Of a DNA stretch of 24,386 nucleotides, positions 6,304 to 15,557 are shown one piece after another. The notes under the pieces were generated by a model, which made no database searches, was not told the DNA's origin, and saw nothing but the letters and a program-made list of their open reading frames with translations. Position numbers and translations under genes: made by a program. Numbering within the stretch: the first letter of the stretch is position 1; every line of letters starts with the position of its first letter. Source of the stretch: JBQTKD01 sp052389435 (GTDB lineage Bacteria > Actinomycetota > Actinomycetes > Sporichthyales > Sporichthyaceae); contig JBQTIB010000070.1 of NCBI GenBank assembly GCA_052389435.1, positions 1-24,386 on the forward strand, given 5' to 3'.

Positions 6304-8856
6304 GTGCCCGGCAAGAACCTCACTCGCGACGAAGCCGCAGGTCGCGCGGACACCCTCGACGTACGCGCCTATACGGTCGAACTCGATCTGACCGGCGACG
6401 GGCCCACGTTCCGCTCCACGACGGTGATCGGCTTCTCCGCGCACAACGCCGGGGAGACCTTCCTGGACCTGATCGCCCCCGAGGTGCACGAGATCACCCT
6501 CAACGGGCGCTCGCTGGACCCGGCCACCCACTTCGACGGCGTCCGGATCAAGCTGACGGACCTGACGGCGGACAACACGCTGCGAGTCGTCGCGGACTGC
6601 GCCTACATGAACACCGGCGAGGGCCTGCACCGGTTCGTCGACCCGGTCGACAAGGCCACCTACCTCTACACACAGTTCGAGGTGGCCGACGCCCGGCGGG
6701 TGTTCGCGTGCTTCGACCAGCCGGACCTGAAGGCCACCTTCCAGCTCACGGTCCTGGCCCCGCACGACTGGGCCGTGTTCTCCAACGCCGAAACCCCCGA
6801 GCCGCGCGAGGTCGCCGGACGCCTCGACGCCAAGGCCTGGGCGTTCGAGGCCACTCCCCCGATCTCCACCTACATCACCGCGTTGGTCGCCGGCGGCTAC
6901 CACGTCGAACGCAGCGAATACCGCCGCGGCGACCTGACGATCCCCATGGCCGTGGCCTGCCGCCAGTCCCTGGCGCCGCACCTGGACGCCGAGGAGATCT
7001 TCGACGTCACCCGCCGCGGGTTCGACTTCTTCCTCGAGCTGTTCGACTGTCCGTACCCGTTCACCAAGTACGACCAGCTCTTCGTCCCCGAGTACAACGC
7101 GGGCGCGATGGAGAACGCCGGCTGCGTGACGATCCTGGAGGACTACGTCTTCCGCTCCAAGGTCACCGACGCCACCTACGAGCGGCGCGCCGAAACGATC
7201 CTGCACGAGCTCGCGCACATGTGGTTCGGCGACCTCGTCACCATGCGCTGGTGGGACGACCTCTGGCTCAACGAGTCCTTCGCCACCTACGTCTCGGTAC
7301 TCGCCCAGGCCGAGTCCACCCGCTGGACCAACGCCTGGACCACGTTCGCGAACGAGGAGAAGACCTGGGCCTACCGCCAGGACCAGCTACCGAGCACGCA
7401 TCCGATCTTCGCCGACATCAACGACCTCGAGGACGTCGAGGTCAACTTCGACGGCATTACCTACGCCAAGGGCGCCTCGGTGCTCAAGCAGCTCGTGGCC
7501 TGGGTCGGCCGGGACAACTTCTTCGAGGCCATCCGCCGGTACTTCGCCCGCCACGCCTGGGGCAACACCACCCTGAACGACCTGCTCGTCCTGCTCGAGG
7601 AGACCTCCGGCCGCGACCTGAAGTCCTGGTCGACCGAATGGCTGCAGACCGCGGGGGTGAACATCCTGCGCCCGGAGTACACCCTCGACGAGGAGGGCAA
7701 CTTCGCGACCTTCGAGATCGTGCAGACCGCGATCCCGGAGTACCCGACCCTGCGATCGCACCGAATCGCCGTCGGCCGCTACGACCTGACGGACGGTCAG
7801 CTCGTCCTGCGGGACAGCACCGAGCTCGACGTCTCCGGTGCCAGCACCGAGGTGAAGACGCTGGTCGGCACCCGGTCCGCGGACCTCGTCCTGGTCAACG
7901 ACCAGGACTTCACCTACGCCAAGATCCGGCTGGACCCGCGCTCGCTGTCCACCGTTGGGCGCCACATCGGTGCGATCGGCGACTCCCTGCCGCGGACGCT
8001 GTGCTGGGCGGCCGCGTGGGACATGACCCGGGACGCCGAACTGCCGGCCCGGGAGTACGTGGAGTTGGTGCTGCGCGGAATCTCCGCGGAGACCGACATC
8101 GTCGTGGAGCAGGCCCTGCAGCGGCAGGCCATCGGCGCCCTGCACTCCTTCGCCGACCCGACCTTCCGGGACACCGGATTGCGCCGTCTCGGCGAGGCCG
8201 CCCTGCAGTACCTGCGCGCAGCCGCTCCCGGCAGCGACCGCCAACTCGCCTGGGCCCGCACGTTCGGCTCGGTGGCCCGCGGAGACGGCCAGCTCGAGGT
8301 GCTCGCCGCGCTGCTCGACGGCGCGGAGTCCCTTCCGGGCCTGACCATGGACCCCGAGATGCGCTGGCACCTGCTGCGCCGCCTGGTGACCTGCGGGGTC
8401 GTCGCCGACGAGCGAATCGACGCCGAACTCGACCGAGACGACACGGCCGCGGGCCGCCGCTACGCCGCCGGCGCCTTCGCCGCCCGCCCGACCACCCGGG
8501 CGAAGGAGGAGGCCTGGTCCTCGGTCGTGGGCGACGACTCACTGCCCAACGCCATGCTGGGCGCGGTCATCGGCGGCTTTGCGCAGGTCGAGCAGGAGCA
8601 CCTGCTCGAACCGTTCGTCGACCGGTACTTCGCGGCGCTGCCGAAGATCTGGGCGGAGCGGACGAACAAGATGGCGCAGAACATCGTCACCGGGCTGTAC
8701 CCGAGCCACCGCATCGAGCAGTCCACGCTGGACAAGACCGACGCGTTCCTGGCCTCGGCCGACCACCCGCCGGCGCTGCGCCGCCTCCTGCTCGAAAGCC
8801 GCGACGGCGTGGCCCGTTCGATGCGCGCCCGCGAGTGCGACAGGGCCGCCGGCTGA
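6304..8856 (+). CDS. pepN: Aminopeptidase N, M1 family
   Basis: An 850-residue zinc aminopeptidase of family M1, which removes N-terminal residues from peptides in the cytosol; no signal peptide. The exopeptidase motif GAMEN is at 267-271. Zinc is bound by His301 and His305 (HELAH) and Glu324 (LNESF), correctly spaced. The remainder is the helical ERAP1-like C-terminal domain. Actinobacterial PepN proteins start with MPGxNLTR, so I prefer GTG 6304, preceded by GGGGGG at 6292-6297; an ATG at 6283 in the same frame would add seven residues. Full length for the family. It converges on the DUF5130 gene with 22 nt between stops. Confidence 0.95.
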   Translation: MPGKNLTRDEAAGRADTLDVRAYTVELDLTGDGPTFRSTTVIGFSAHNAGETFLDLIAPEVHEITLNGRSLDPATHFDGVRIKLTDLTADNTLRVVADCAYMNTGEGLHRFVDPVDKATYLYTQFEVADARRVFACFDQPDLKATFQLTVLAPHDWAVFSNAETPEPREVAGRLDAKAWAFEATPPISTYITALVAGGYHVERSEYRRGDLTIPMAVACRQSLAPHLDAEEIFDVTRRGFDFFLELFDCPYPFTKYDQLFVPEYNAGAMENAGCVTILEDYVFRSKVTDATYERRAETILHELAHMWFGDLVTMRWWDDLWLNESFATYVSVLAQAESTRWTNAWTTFANEEKTWAYRQDQLPSTHPIFADINDLEDVEVNFDGITYAKGASVLKQLVAWVGRDNFFEAIRRYFARHAWGNTTLNDLLVLLEETSGRDLKSWSTEWLQTAGVNILRPEYTLDEEGNFATFEIVQTAIPEYPTLRSHRIAVGRYDLTDGQLVLRDSTELDVSGASTEVKTLVGTRSADLVLVNDQDFTYAKIRLDPRSLSTVGRHIGAIGDSLPRTLCWAAAWDMTRDAELPAREYVELVLRGISAETDIVVEQALQRQAIGALHSFADPTFRDTGLRRLGEAALQYLRAAAPGSDRQLAWARTFGSVARGDGQLEVLAALLDGAESLPGLTMDPEMRWHLLRRLVTCGVVADERIDAELDRDDTAAGRRYAAGAFAARPTTRAKEEAWSSVVGDDSLPNAMLGAVIGGFAQVEQEHLLEPFVDRYFAALPKIWAERTNKMAQNIVTGLYPSHRIEQSTLDKTDAFLASADHPPALRRLLLESRDGVARSMRARECDRAAG

Positions 8857-8878
8857 GCGCGGCGGCCGTGGGCACGAC

Positions 8879-9322
8879 CTAGGCGTGCGTGTGCAGGGAC
8901 TGCGGGTGGCGGCCGTGTTCGGCGAGCTGCTGGACGCCCTGCACGATTCCGCCGACGAGGTTCCCGGCCGCGAAGGCCGAGGTCATGGTCAGGCCCGCCA
9001 GCCCGCAGGCGCGGTCGTCGAGCCAGCGCTTGGCGCGCGAGCCGGTCACGATCTCCAGCGAGCGCGCGACCGGGTCGACGAAAACCAGCACGGCTTCGGC
9101 CGCCTCGACGCCGAGTTCGGCGTGACGCCGCTTGGCGTAGGCGCGGGCCGGGCCCTCGGCCGGACCGACGTACACCGAAAAGATCAGGCCGCTCTGGCTC
9201 TGCGCCCGCTGGATGGCGCGCACGATCTCGTCCCGTTGGGACGGGGAGAACGCGGTGCCTCCGTCGCTCAGGCCCCTCGCTCGTTCCTCGTTCGTCGCGT
9301 TCGCTCGGCTACCAGCGAGCAC
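8879..9322 (-). CDS. DUF5130 family protein (TPM-like)
   Basis: About 147 residues, of a conserved actinobacterial family (DUF5130) related to TPM-type domains; function unknown. Recognisable blocks are FSPSQRDEIVRAIQRAQ, GLIFSVYVG, RHAELG, AVLVFVDPVARSLEIVTG and a C-terminal LTMTSAFAAGNLVGGIVQG that is hydrophobic but not a clear membrane helix. The start is uncertain: GTG 9352, 9334 and 9322 are all in frame and overlap the preceding gene. I chose 9322, which has a GGTGG 8 nt ahead and a 14-nt overlap. The first ~20 residues come from a CGAACGAG-like repetitive patch and are probably not part of the fold. Confidence 0.75.
   Translation of the reverse strand: MLAGSRANATNEERARGLSDGGTAFSPSQRDEIVRAIQRAQSQSGLIFSVYVGPAEGPARAYAKRRHAELGVEAAEAVLVFVDPVARSLEIVTGSRAKRWLDDRACGLAGLTMTSAFAAGNLVGGIVQGVQQLAEHGRHPQSLHTHA
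9274..9308. repeat. Degenerate CGAACGAG-type repeat patch
   Basis: On the minus strand this short stretch consists of imperfect repetitions of (C)GAACGAG/CGAGCGA-like units. It lies immediately after the stop of the membrane-protein gene and forms the start of the DUF5130 reading frame. It resembles the small purine-rich repeats often found between actinobacterial genes. Within the window I see no second copy of the full block. Confidence 0.4.
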
Positions 9323-9698
9323 TGGAACCGCCACCGTCGTCGGTCTCGCCACCGCTGACGACGGTGCCGGTCAGCGCCTGGCGCCCGGCCTCGACCTCCG
9401 GGGCCTTCTCGCCCTCGGGACCGCCGTACCACTCGGGCTGCGCGTCCCAGTTGATCCCGGGCTTCTTGTTGCCCTTGACCATCGACGGCAGCACGGTCAG
9501 CAGCGTGATCAGCAGCATCAGGGCGATCGGCACGACGCCGAACAGCATGAGGGCCTCGAGCGTGGACATCTGCTCGCCCGGGTCGTCGCCGTCGTCCCGC
9601 TCGAGCGCGGCCGCCGGCGCGGCCAGGGCCACGCCCACGACGAGCGCACCGAAGGAAGTGCAGGCGACGGCACGGGCACGGTTGCGGAAGCTGGTCAC
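9309..9698 (-). CDS. Small secreted-end, single-pass membrane protein
   Basis: A 129-residue protein of unknown function. It has an N-terminal signal-like segment (residues ~12-36, ending in APAAALE), a short acidic linker rich in Asp, one strong transmembrane helix (TLEALMLFGVVPIALMLLIT and following residues), then a hydrophilic tail with INWDAQPEWYGG and a Gly/Ser/Asp-rich end. GTG 9698 is preferred; a TTG six codons upstream is the alternative. It lies between malQ and the DUF5130 gene on the same strand and overlaps the latter, so the two may work together at the membrane. No enzyme motif is visible. Confidence 0.7.
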   Translation of the reverse strand: MTSFRNRARAVACTSFGALVVGVALAAPAAALERDDGDDPGEQMSTLEALMLFGVVPIALMLLITLLTVLPSMVKGNKKPGINWDAQPEWYGGPEGEKAPEVEAGRQALTGTVVSGGETDDGGGSSARW

Positions 9699-9738
9699 GG
9701 GGCACAGGTTACCCAACCCCCGCCACGGGCCGGCAGCC

Positions 9739-11910
9739 TCACCTGCCCCGTTGCGCCGCCGCAGCCCGGAAAAGGCTCGTGAGTTCGGCCACGCGAGGCG
9801 AGCCCATCAGGTCCGAGAGCCGCACCGGGTTCCGTTCCGCGTCCAGCAGCGGGTAGCGCCAGTTCGGGTACTCCTGGTGCGTGCCGGGCTGATTGTGGGT
9901 GCGCCGGTCCCCGGCCGCGTCGGCCAGGGCGATCCCGTGGAGCAGGCACGGGGTGCGGGCGAGGAACTCGTGCAGGGCCACGACCATCGCGTCGATCGAG
10001 CCGACGTCGCCGATTTCCCCGCCGCGCTCGATCCCGAGTTCGTCGAGCAGCGCGCGCCATTCCGCGAGCTCCTCGCGCAGCCCGGACCACTCTTTTTCGA
10101 CCGGCACGGACAGCAGCCCGAGCCGGTTGCGCAGCGCGACGTGCTCCCCGGCCAGGTAGCCACGGGTGGGCGGCAGGTCGTGGGTCGTGACGGTGCCCAG
10201 GCACAGCTCGCGCCACTGCTCGGGGCGCAGGGGGCCGGTGGCGTCGCGCTCGAACCACAGAATCGACGTGCCGAGCATTCCCCGCTCCCGCAGGTAGTCC
10301 CGCACCCACGGCTCGACCGTGCCGAGGTCCTCGCCGATCACGACGGCTCCCGCCCGGGACGCCTCGAGCGCGAGGATGCCGACCATCGCCTCGTGGTCGT
10401 AGCGCACGTAGGTCCCCTCGGAGGCCTTGGAGCCCTTGGGAACCCACCACAGCCGGAACAGGCCCATGACGTGGTCGACGCGCAGCCCGCCCGCGTGCCG
10501 CAGCGCGGTGCGCAGCATGTCCCGGTAGGGCGCGTAGCCGGACTCGGCGAGCTGCCGCGGCTTCCACGGCGGCTGGCTCCAGTCCTGGCCGTAGTGGTTG
10601 AACGCGTCCGGCGGGGCGCCGACGTTGACGCCGATGGCGAGGACCTCCTGCAGGCCCCAGGAGTCCGCACCGTTGGGGTGCACGCCGACGGCGAGGTCGT
10701 GGATGACCCCGATCGACATCCCGGCGGTCTTGGCGGCCGCGGCGGTGGCGGCGAGCTGTTCGTCGAGCTGCCACTGCAGCCAGGCGTGGAAGTCCACCCG
10801 CTCGGCGAGCCGGGCGCGCTCGGCGGCGACGGCGGAGGTCGCCGGGTTGCGCAGCGGAATCGGCCACTGCAGCCAGTCCTCGCCGTAGACCTCCACGAGC
10901 GCGCACCAGGTCGCAAAGTCGAGCAGGCCGACGCCCTCGCGGGCGCGGTAGGCGTCGAACTCGGCCTGGCGCGAGGCCGTCCTGCCCGCGGCGAAGACGA
11001 GTTCGAGGGCCTCGGACTTGGCAGCCCACACCGCGTCGCGGTCGATCAGGTCGTCCGGGCCGCCGAGGTCGGCGAAGCAGGCCGCGAGTTCCCCGATGCG
11101 CGCCCGAGCGGCCTTGCCGAGCTTGCCCACCTCGCCGAGCCCGGGGATCGACAGGTACAGCGGGCTGACGAACCGTCGGGTGACGGGCAGGTAGGGGGAC
11201 GGCTCGATCGGCGGCAGCGGGTCCGAGGCGTGCAGCGGGTTGATCAGCACGAAGCCCGCCGCGAGGTCCTTGCCGGACCAGGACAGCAGCGCGGCGAGGT
11301 CCCCGAGGTCCCCAAAACCCCAGGACCGCTCGGTGCGGACCTGGTAGAGCTGGGTCATCCAGCCCCAGGTCCGATCGTCCGCCGGGCCCTGTGCGTTCAA
11401 GGCCGCGGGAAGTTCCAGGCTCGCGGGAACCACGACCACGGTGGCGGTCGCGTGCAGTTCTCCGCTCGTCGCGTGCAGGGTGTGCCAGCCCAGCGGCAGG
11501 TCGGTCGGCAGTTCGAAGGTCGCCTCGCCGACGAGCGCACCGTCGACGTGGACCGGGTCCACCCAGCGGTCGAGCTGGCGCAGGTCGAACCGGGGCGAGG
11601 AGTCCTCGAGCTCCAGGTGCACGTTGACGGGGTCCCCGTGCGGCACGTGGACCCAGAACGTGGACGGCGACGGGTCGTCGATCCGGCGCACCAGGGACCC
11701 GGGCAGCATCCGGCGCCAGCGGTCCGCGTGCAGGTCCGCGAGGGCGGCCCCGGCCGAGGCGTCGTCGGAGGCGTCGACGCCGAGGGCCTCGAGCACGGCG
11801 ACCACCGTCGGGCCGGGGACGGCGACGTACTCCCCCCGCCAGTCCCAGTACTCGGTGGCCACCCCGTGAGCGGTCGCCAGGGCGATCAGGTTCGCAGACA
11901 GTTCAGCCAC
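9739..11910 (-). CDS. malQ: 4-alpha-glucanotransferase (amylomaltase, GH77)
   Basis: A 723-residue amylomaltase that transfers alpha-1,4-glucan segments between malto-oligosaccharides in cytosolic maltodextrin/glycogen metabolism. The three GH77 carboxylates can be placed: nucleophile Asp479 (LRVDHVMGLFRLWW), acid/base Glu527 (VIGEDLGTVEPWVRDYL) and Asp578 (TTHDLPPTRGYLAGEH). Their spacing matches the E. coli enzyme. SPYLPVTRRFVSPLYL and GGPDDLIDRD are further family blocks. An N-terminal beta-rich extension of about 150 residues before the barrel is usual in actinobacterial MalQ. GTG 11910 is the start, without a clear Shine-Dalgarno. It is preceded on the same strand by the HNH gene (61-nt gap). 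No other maltodextrin genes are nearby. Confidence 0.95.
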   Translation of the reverse strand: MAELSANLIALATAHGVATEYWDWRGEYVAVPGPTVVAVLEALGVDASDDASAGAALADLHADRWRRMLPGSLVRRIDDPSPSTFWVHVPHGDPVNVHLELEDSSPRFDLRQLDRWVDPVHVDGALVGEATFELPTDLPLGWHTLHATSGELHATATVVVVPASLELPAALNAQGPADDRTWGWMTQLYQVRTERSWGFGDLGDLAALLSWSGKDLAAGFVLINPLHASDPLPPIEPSPYLPVTRRFVSPLYLSIPGLGEVGKLGKAARARIGELAACFADLGGPDDLIDRDAVWAAKSEALELVFAAGRTASRQAEFDAYRAREGVGLLDFATWCALVEVYGEDWLQWPIPLRNPATSAVAAERARLAERVDFHAWLQWQLDEQLAATAAAAKTAGMSIGVIHDLAVGVHPNGADSWGLQEVLAIGVNVGAPPDAFNHYGQDWSQPPWKPRQLAESGYAPYRDMLRTALRHAGGLRVDHVMGLFRLWWVPKGSKASEGTYVRYDHEAMVGILALEASRAGAVVIGEDLGTVEPWVRDYLRERGMLGTSILWFERDATGPLRPEQWRELCLGTVTTHDLPPTRGYLAGEHVALRNRLGLLSVPVEKEWSGLREELAEWRALLDELGIERGGEIGDVGSIDAMVVALHEFLARTPCLLHGIALADAAGDRRTHNQPGTHQEYPNWRYPLLDAERNPVRLSDLMGSPRVAELTSLFRAAAAQRGR

Positions 11911-11971
11911 GACGCCGATACTGCCCCACGGAAGTACAGGTCAGTCGCACCGGCTGCGCACAACCCCCAGC

Positions 11972-12490
11972 TCAGGCCGTTGCCTCGTCCACGAGGCCGT
12001 GGCCGGTGAGATACGGCAGCCAGCGCGGGTCGCTCCGTCCGGTGCCCAGAATCCGCCACACCGAGCCCGTCGGGGCCTTCGGCATCGGGCGTACGGCCCA
12101 GCCGAGTTCGTGGATGTGACGGTCGCTCTTGACGTGGTTGCAGCGGCGGCAGGCGGCCACGACGTTCTCCCACGTGTGCTGCCCGCCGCGGCTGCGTGGG
12201 ATGACGTGGTCGACGCTCGTGGCGACGGCTCCGCAGTACACGCACCTCCCTCCGTCGCGGGCGAAGATCGCCCGCCGTGTCAGGGGGATGCCCGCGCGGT
12301 AGGGAACCCGGACGAACCGGGTCAGCCGCACGACCGAGGGCAGCGCAACGGTGCACTGGGCGCTGTGCATCAGTGCGGCCGAGGCTTCGACGGTCACGGC
12401 CTTCTGATTGAGGACGAGAACGAGCGCTCGGCGGGAACTCACGACGCACAGCGGCTCGTACGTCGCATTGAGGACCAGGGCGTGGCCCAC
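11972..12490 (-). CDS. HNH endonuclease-domain protein
   Basis: A 172-residue actinobacterial HNH protein. The N-terminal HALVLNATYEPLCVVSSRR and the central RFVRVPYRAGIPLTRRAIF are conserved in this group. The nuclease part has two zinc-knuckle pairs, Cys83/Cys86 and Cys114/Cys117, and the catalytic pattern Asp94-His95 (VDHVIPRSRGG), Asn109 and Asn118. I choose GTG 12490 because GGAGG lies 5 nt upstream and homologues start at this point; a GTG at 12622 in the same frame would add 44 residues with no family resemblance. Conserved in many actinobacteria as a housekeeping-like gene, role unknown. Not part of a visible restriction or mobile system. Confidence 0.88.
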   Translation of the reverse strand: MGHALVLNATYEPLCVVSSRRALVLVLNQKAVTVEASAALMHSAQCTVALPSVVRLTRFVRVPYRAGIPLTRRAIFARDGGRCVYCGAVATSVDHVIPRSRGGQHTWENVVAACRRCNHVKSDRHIHELGWAVRPMPKAPTGSVWRILGTGRSDPRWLPYLTGHGLVDEATA

Positions 12491-12660
12491 AAACGCCTCC
12501 TCGTACAAACGCACCGGCGCTCCAGACGCGCCCAGGGCGTCGCGCTCGGTGTGTCCCTCCCAGTGTGTGCGACAGCAGGCACTTTCTGCCAGGAAAATTC
12601 CGCGCACACTCCTTCGGATCACTCTGCGCAGGTCAGCCCGCCTGCCGCCGGCGGAGGGCC

Positions 12661-12666
12661 TAGGTT
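12661..12666 (+). promoter_or_regulatory. -10 element of a leaderless prolyl oligopeptidase promoter
   Basis: TAGGTT (TANNNT type) ends exactly 6 nt before the ATG at 12673. The nearest Shine-Dalgarno-like GGAGG lies upstream of the box and would not be in such a transcript, so a leaderless mRNA is likely. No convincing -35 element is visible. Confidence 0.45.
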
Positions 12667-12672
12667 GACTCC

Positions 12673-14772
12673 ATGCGAGAGAACTACCCCGCCGCCGAGC
12701 GCCAGGACATCGTCGAAGACCTCCATGGACACCGGGTAGCCGATCCGTATCGGTGGCTGGAAGACGAGGCGAGTCCCGAGACTCGGGCGTGGTCCGCGGC
12801 GCAGCGCGAGCTGTTCGACGCGCACCGCGAGACGTGGGTCGGCAAGGACCGGCTGCGGACCCGGCTCACCGAGCTGCTCGGCGCCGGCGTCGTCAGCCCG
12901 CCGGCGTGGCGCGGGGACCGCCAGTTCTTCATGCGTCGGGTCGCGGAGCAGGAGCACGCGGTGCTGCTGACCGTCGATCCGTTCGCCGAAGGTGGGGGCG
13001 AGCGAGTACTCATCGACCCGATGGCCCTGGACGCCACCGGTCGGACGACGCTCGACGCGTGGCAGCCGTCGAAGGACGGGCGTCTGCTCGCCTACCAGGT
13101 CTCCGAGGGCGGCACCGAGGAGTCGGTGCTGCGGGTCATGGACGTGGCCACCGGCGAGATCGTCGACGGCCCGATCGACCGCGCCCGGTACTCCCCCGTC
13201 GCGTGGCTGCCCGGTTCCAAGGCCTACTACTACGTGCGCCGCCTGCACCCCGACCTCGTGCCCGAGGGCGAGGACCAGTACCACCGCCGGATCTACCTGC
13301 ACACCGTCGGCACCGACCCGGACACCGACGTGCTGATTTTCGGCGAGGGCCTGGACAAGACGAACTACTCCCGCGTCTCGGTCAGCCGCGACGGCCGCTG
13401 GCTCGCGGTCACGGCGAACGCCGGCACCGCCCCGCGCAACGACCTGTGGCTCGCAGACCTGTCGATCGCCCCGATCGAGCGCCCGTATCTGACGGTAGTT
13501 CAACAGGACGTCGACGCCTCCACCGGCGTGGAGATCGGCCGCGACGGTCGCCTCTACGTCTTCACCGATCTCGACGCCCCGCGCGGGCGACTGTGCGTCA
13601 CTTCCCCGCAGCAGGCGACGTCCGAGCACTGGACCGACCTGATCGGAGAGGACCCCGAGGCGGTGCTGGACGGGTACGCGATCCTCGACGGCCCCGAACT
13701 CGGCGAGAGCCCGATCATGCTGTGCGCCTGGACGCGGCACGCGGTGAGCGAACTGACGGTCCACGACCTGCAGACCGGCGAGCGGCGCGGGACCGTCCCG
13801 CTGCCCGGCCTCGGGTCGATCGGTGGAATCGGCGAGCGGCCCGAGGGCGGCCACGAGGCGTGGTTCGGGTACACCGACCACACCACCCCGTCCTCGGTCT
13901 ACCGCTACGACGCCCGCACCGACACGGTGACACTGTGGGCCAACCCGCCCGGCACCGTCGAGGTCCCCGCGGTGACCACGGAGCAGATCGTCTACACCTC
14001 CGCCGACGGCACTCCGGTGCGCCTGTTCCTGATGTACTCCGCCGGCACCGAGGGCGCCGGTCCGCGCCCGACGACGCTGTACGGGTACGGCGGCTTCGGC
14101 ATCTCCCTCACCCCGGCCTTCTCCGCCGGGATCCTCGCGTGGGTCGAGGCCGGCGGGGTCTATGCGGTTGCGAACCTGCGCGGCGGCGGCGAGGAGGGCG
14201 AGACCTGGCACCGCGCCGGGATGCTCGGCGTCAAGCAGAACACCTTCGACGACCTGCACGCCGGCGCCGAGTGGCTGATCGAGAACGGCTGGACCACCCC
14301 GGCGCAACTGTCCATCGCGGGCGGGTCCAACGGCGGCCTGCTCGTCGGCGCAGCAATGACCCAGCGCCCCGACCTGTACGCCGCGGTCGTCTGCTCGGCG
14401 CCGCTGCTGGACATGGTCCGGTACGAACTGTTCGGCCTCGGCGAGACGTGGAACTCCGAGTACGGCACCGCGGAGAAGCCGGAGGAGTTCGCCTGGCTGT
14501 ACGCCTACTCGCCGTACCACGCGGTGCGCGAGGGCACGGAGTATCCGGCGCTGCTGCTCACGATCTTCGACGGCGACACCCGCGTCGACTGCATGCACGC
14601 CCGCAAGTTCGCCGCGGCCCTGCAGCACGCCAACGCCGCGCAGACCCCGATCCTGGTGCGCGCGGAGGGCGACGTCGGCCACGGCGCACGCGCCCTGTCC
14701 AAATCCGTGGAGGTCAGCGTCGACTCGATGACCTTCGCCGCGGCGCACACCGGAGGGCTGAACTTCCGATGA
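12673..14772 (+). CDS. Prolyl oligopeptidase (S9A family)
   Basis: A 699-residue cytosolic serine peptidase that cleaves short peptides after proline. The N terminus DLHGHRVADPYRWLED is typical; a beta-propeller follows, and the alpha/beta-hydrolase domain begins near YGYGGFGISLTPAFS. The catalytic triad is Ser552 (GGSNGGLLVG), Asp635 (FDGDTRVD, two residues before Arg637, which corresponds to the substrate-binding Arg of the porcine enzyme) and His670 (GDVGHGAR). Length matches the family (about 700), and no signal peptide is present. Its stop overlaps the start of the channel gene (ATGA), so it heads a three-gene transcription unit. Confidence 0.94.
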   Translation: MRENYPAAERQDIVEDLHGHRVADPYRWLEDEASPETRAWSAAQRELFDAHRETWVGKDRLRTRLTELLGAGVVSPPAWRGDRQFFMRRVAEQEHAVLLTVDPFAEGGGERVLIDPMALDATGRTTLDAWQPSKDGRLLAYQVSEGGTEESVLRVMDVATGEIVDGPIDRARYSPVAWLPGSKAYYYVRRLHPDLVPEGEDQYHRRIYLHTVGTDPDTDVLIFGEGLDKTNYSRVSVSRDGRWLAVTANAGTAPRNDLWLADLSIAPIERPYLTVVQQDVDASTGVEIGRDGRLYVFTDLDAPRGRLCVTSPQQATSEHWTDLIGEDPEAVLDGYAILDGPELGESPIMLCAWTRHAVSELTVHDLQTGERRGTVPLPGLGSIGGIGERPEGGHEAWFGYTDHTTPSSVYRYDARTDTVTLWANPPGTVEVPAVTTEQIVYTSADGTPVRLFLMYSAGTEGAGPRPTTLYGYGGFGISLTPAFSAGILAWVEAGGVYAVANLRGGGEEGETWHRAGMLGVKQNTFDDLHAGAEWLIENGWTTPAQLSIAGGSNGGLLVGAAMTQRPDLYAAVVCSAPLLDMVRYELFGLGETWNSEYGTAEKPEEFAWLYAYSPYHAVREGTEYPALLLTIFDGDTRVDCMHARKFAAALQHANAAQTPILVRAEGDVGHGARALSKSVEVSVDSMTFAAAHTGGLNFR

Positions 14773-15554
14773 TCGGGCTGGCCGACCCGACCCCGACGCC
14801 GTCGATCGCCGTGGCGGTACCGCCGGCCCCCGCTCCGAGCGCGACGCCGGAGCCGGTCAAGGTCGTGGAGACTGCGCGCTGCTTCGAGCAGGCGCGGGAC
14901 TCGCTGTGCAAGCAGGTCCACGAGTGGACGGACAACGCCTGGCTGGCGGAGTCCTCGGACTGGCTGATCGCGAAGCCGTCGAAGATTCTCGTCATCCTGC
15001 TCATCGCCCTGGTGATCCGCCGGGTGGTGTTCCAGGCGATCAACCGCCTCTGCGAACGTGCGGTGAGCGGCGCGGTGACCGGCGTGCTGTCCAAGGCGCG
15101 CATCGTGACCACGGACAACTCCCCGCAGACCCGGGAACGCCGCAAGCAGCGCGCGGCCACGCTGGCCTCGGTGCTGGAGAGCATCGCGACCGCCGTCATC
15201 TTCACGATGGCGATCCTGATGTGCCTGTCCGAACTCAGCTTCAACATCGGTCCGCTGATCGCCAGCGCGGGCATCGTCGGCGTCGCTGTCGGCTTCGGCG
15301 CCCAGGCCCTGGTGAAGGACTTCCTGTCCGGCATCTTCATGATCCTGGAAGACCAGTTCGGCGTCGGCGACGAGGTCGACCTCTCCACCCCGGAACTCGT
15401 CACCAACGGCGTCGTAGAGTCGGTGGGGCTGCGCATCACGCGACTGCGCGACGACGACGGCGTGATCTGGTACATCCGCAACGGGGAAATCCTGCGCGTG
15501 GGCAACCGGACGCAACGCGTACTGCCGACACCGCCGCTCGGCACGGAAGGCTAG
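14769..15554 (+). CDS. Short MscS-type mechanosensitive ion channel
   Basis: A 261-residue membrane protein. After a Pro-rich N terminus (residues 8-30) there are helices at ~72-90 and ~137-157 and the MscS pore helix region at 160-192 (IASAGIVGVAVGFGAQALV, then KDFLSGIFMI), with the Gly/Ala packing pattern of MscS TM3. The beta domain follows (DQFGVGDEVDL, VVESVGLRITRLRDDDGVIWYIRNGEI). The protein ends about 20 residues after NGEI, so most of the C-terminal alpha/beta vestibule of E. coli MscS is missing. ATG 14769 overlaps the peptidase stop by four bases. Expected to relieve osmotic downshock, but the short form could behave differently. Confidence 0.88.
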   Translation: MIGLADPTPTPSIAVAVPPAPAPSATPEPVKVVETARCFEQARDSLCKQVHEWTDNAWLAESSDWLIAKPSKILVILLIALVIRRVVFQAINRLCERAVSGAVTGVLSKARIVTTDNSPQTRERRKQRAATLASVLESIATAVIFTMAILMCLSELSFNIGPLIASAGIVGVAVGFGAQALVKDFLSGIFMILEDQFGVGDEVDLSTPELVTNGVVESVGLRITRLRDDDGVIWYIRNGEILRVGNRTQRVLPTPPLGTEG

Positions 15555-15557
15555 GAC

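Noticed and set aside
5910..6353. Longer antitoxin starting near 6353
   Set aside because: The added residues overlap the pepN start region and are not protein-like; the ribbon-helix-helix domain begins at ATG 6185.
9364..12009. 881-codon plus-strand frame opposite malQ
   Set aside because: The translation is low-complexity Arg/Gly/Pro/Gln-rich; the minus strand carries malQ with all GH77 catalytic residues, plus two smaller genes.
12491..12622. Longer HNH protein starting at GTG 12622
   Set aside because: The extra 44 residues resemble nothing, while GTG 12490 has GGAGG at good spacing and fits homologue starts.
12619..14748. 709-codon open frame antisense to the prolyl oligopeptidase
   Set aside because: It is a consequence of GC-biased third positions. 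The product is Gly/Val/Arg-rich with no family resemblance, whereas the plus strand encodes a complete peptidase with its catalytic triad.
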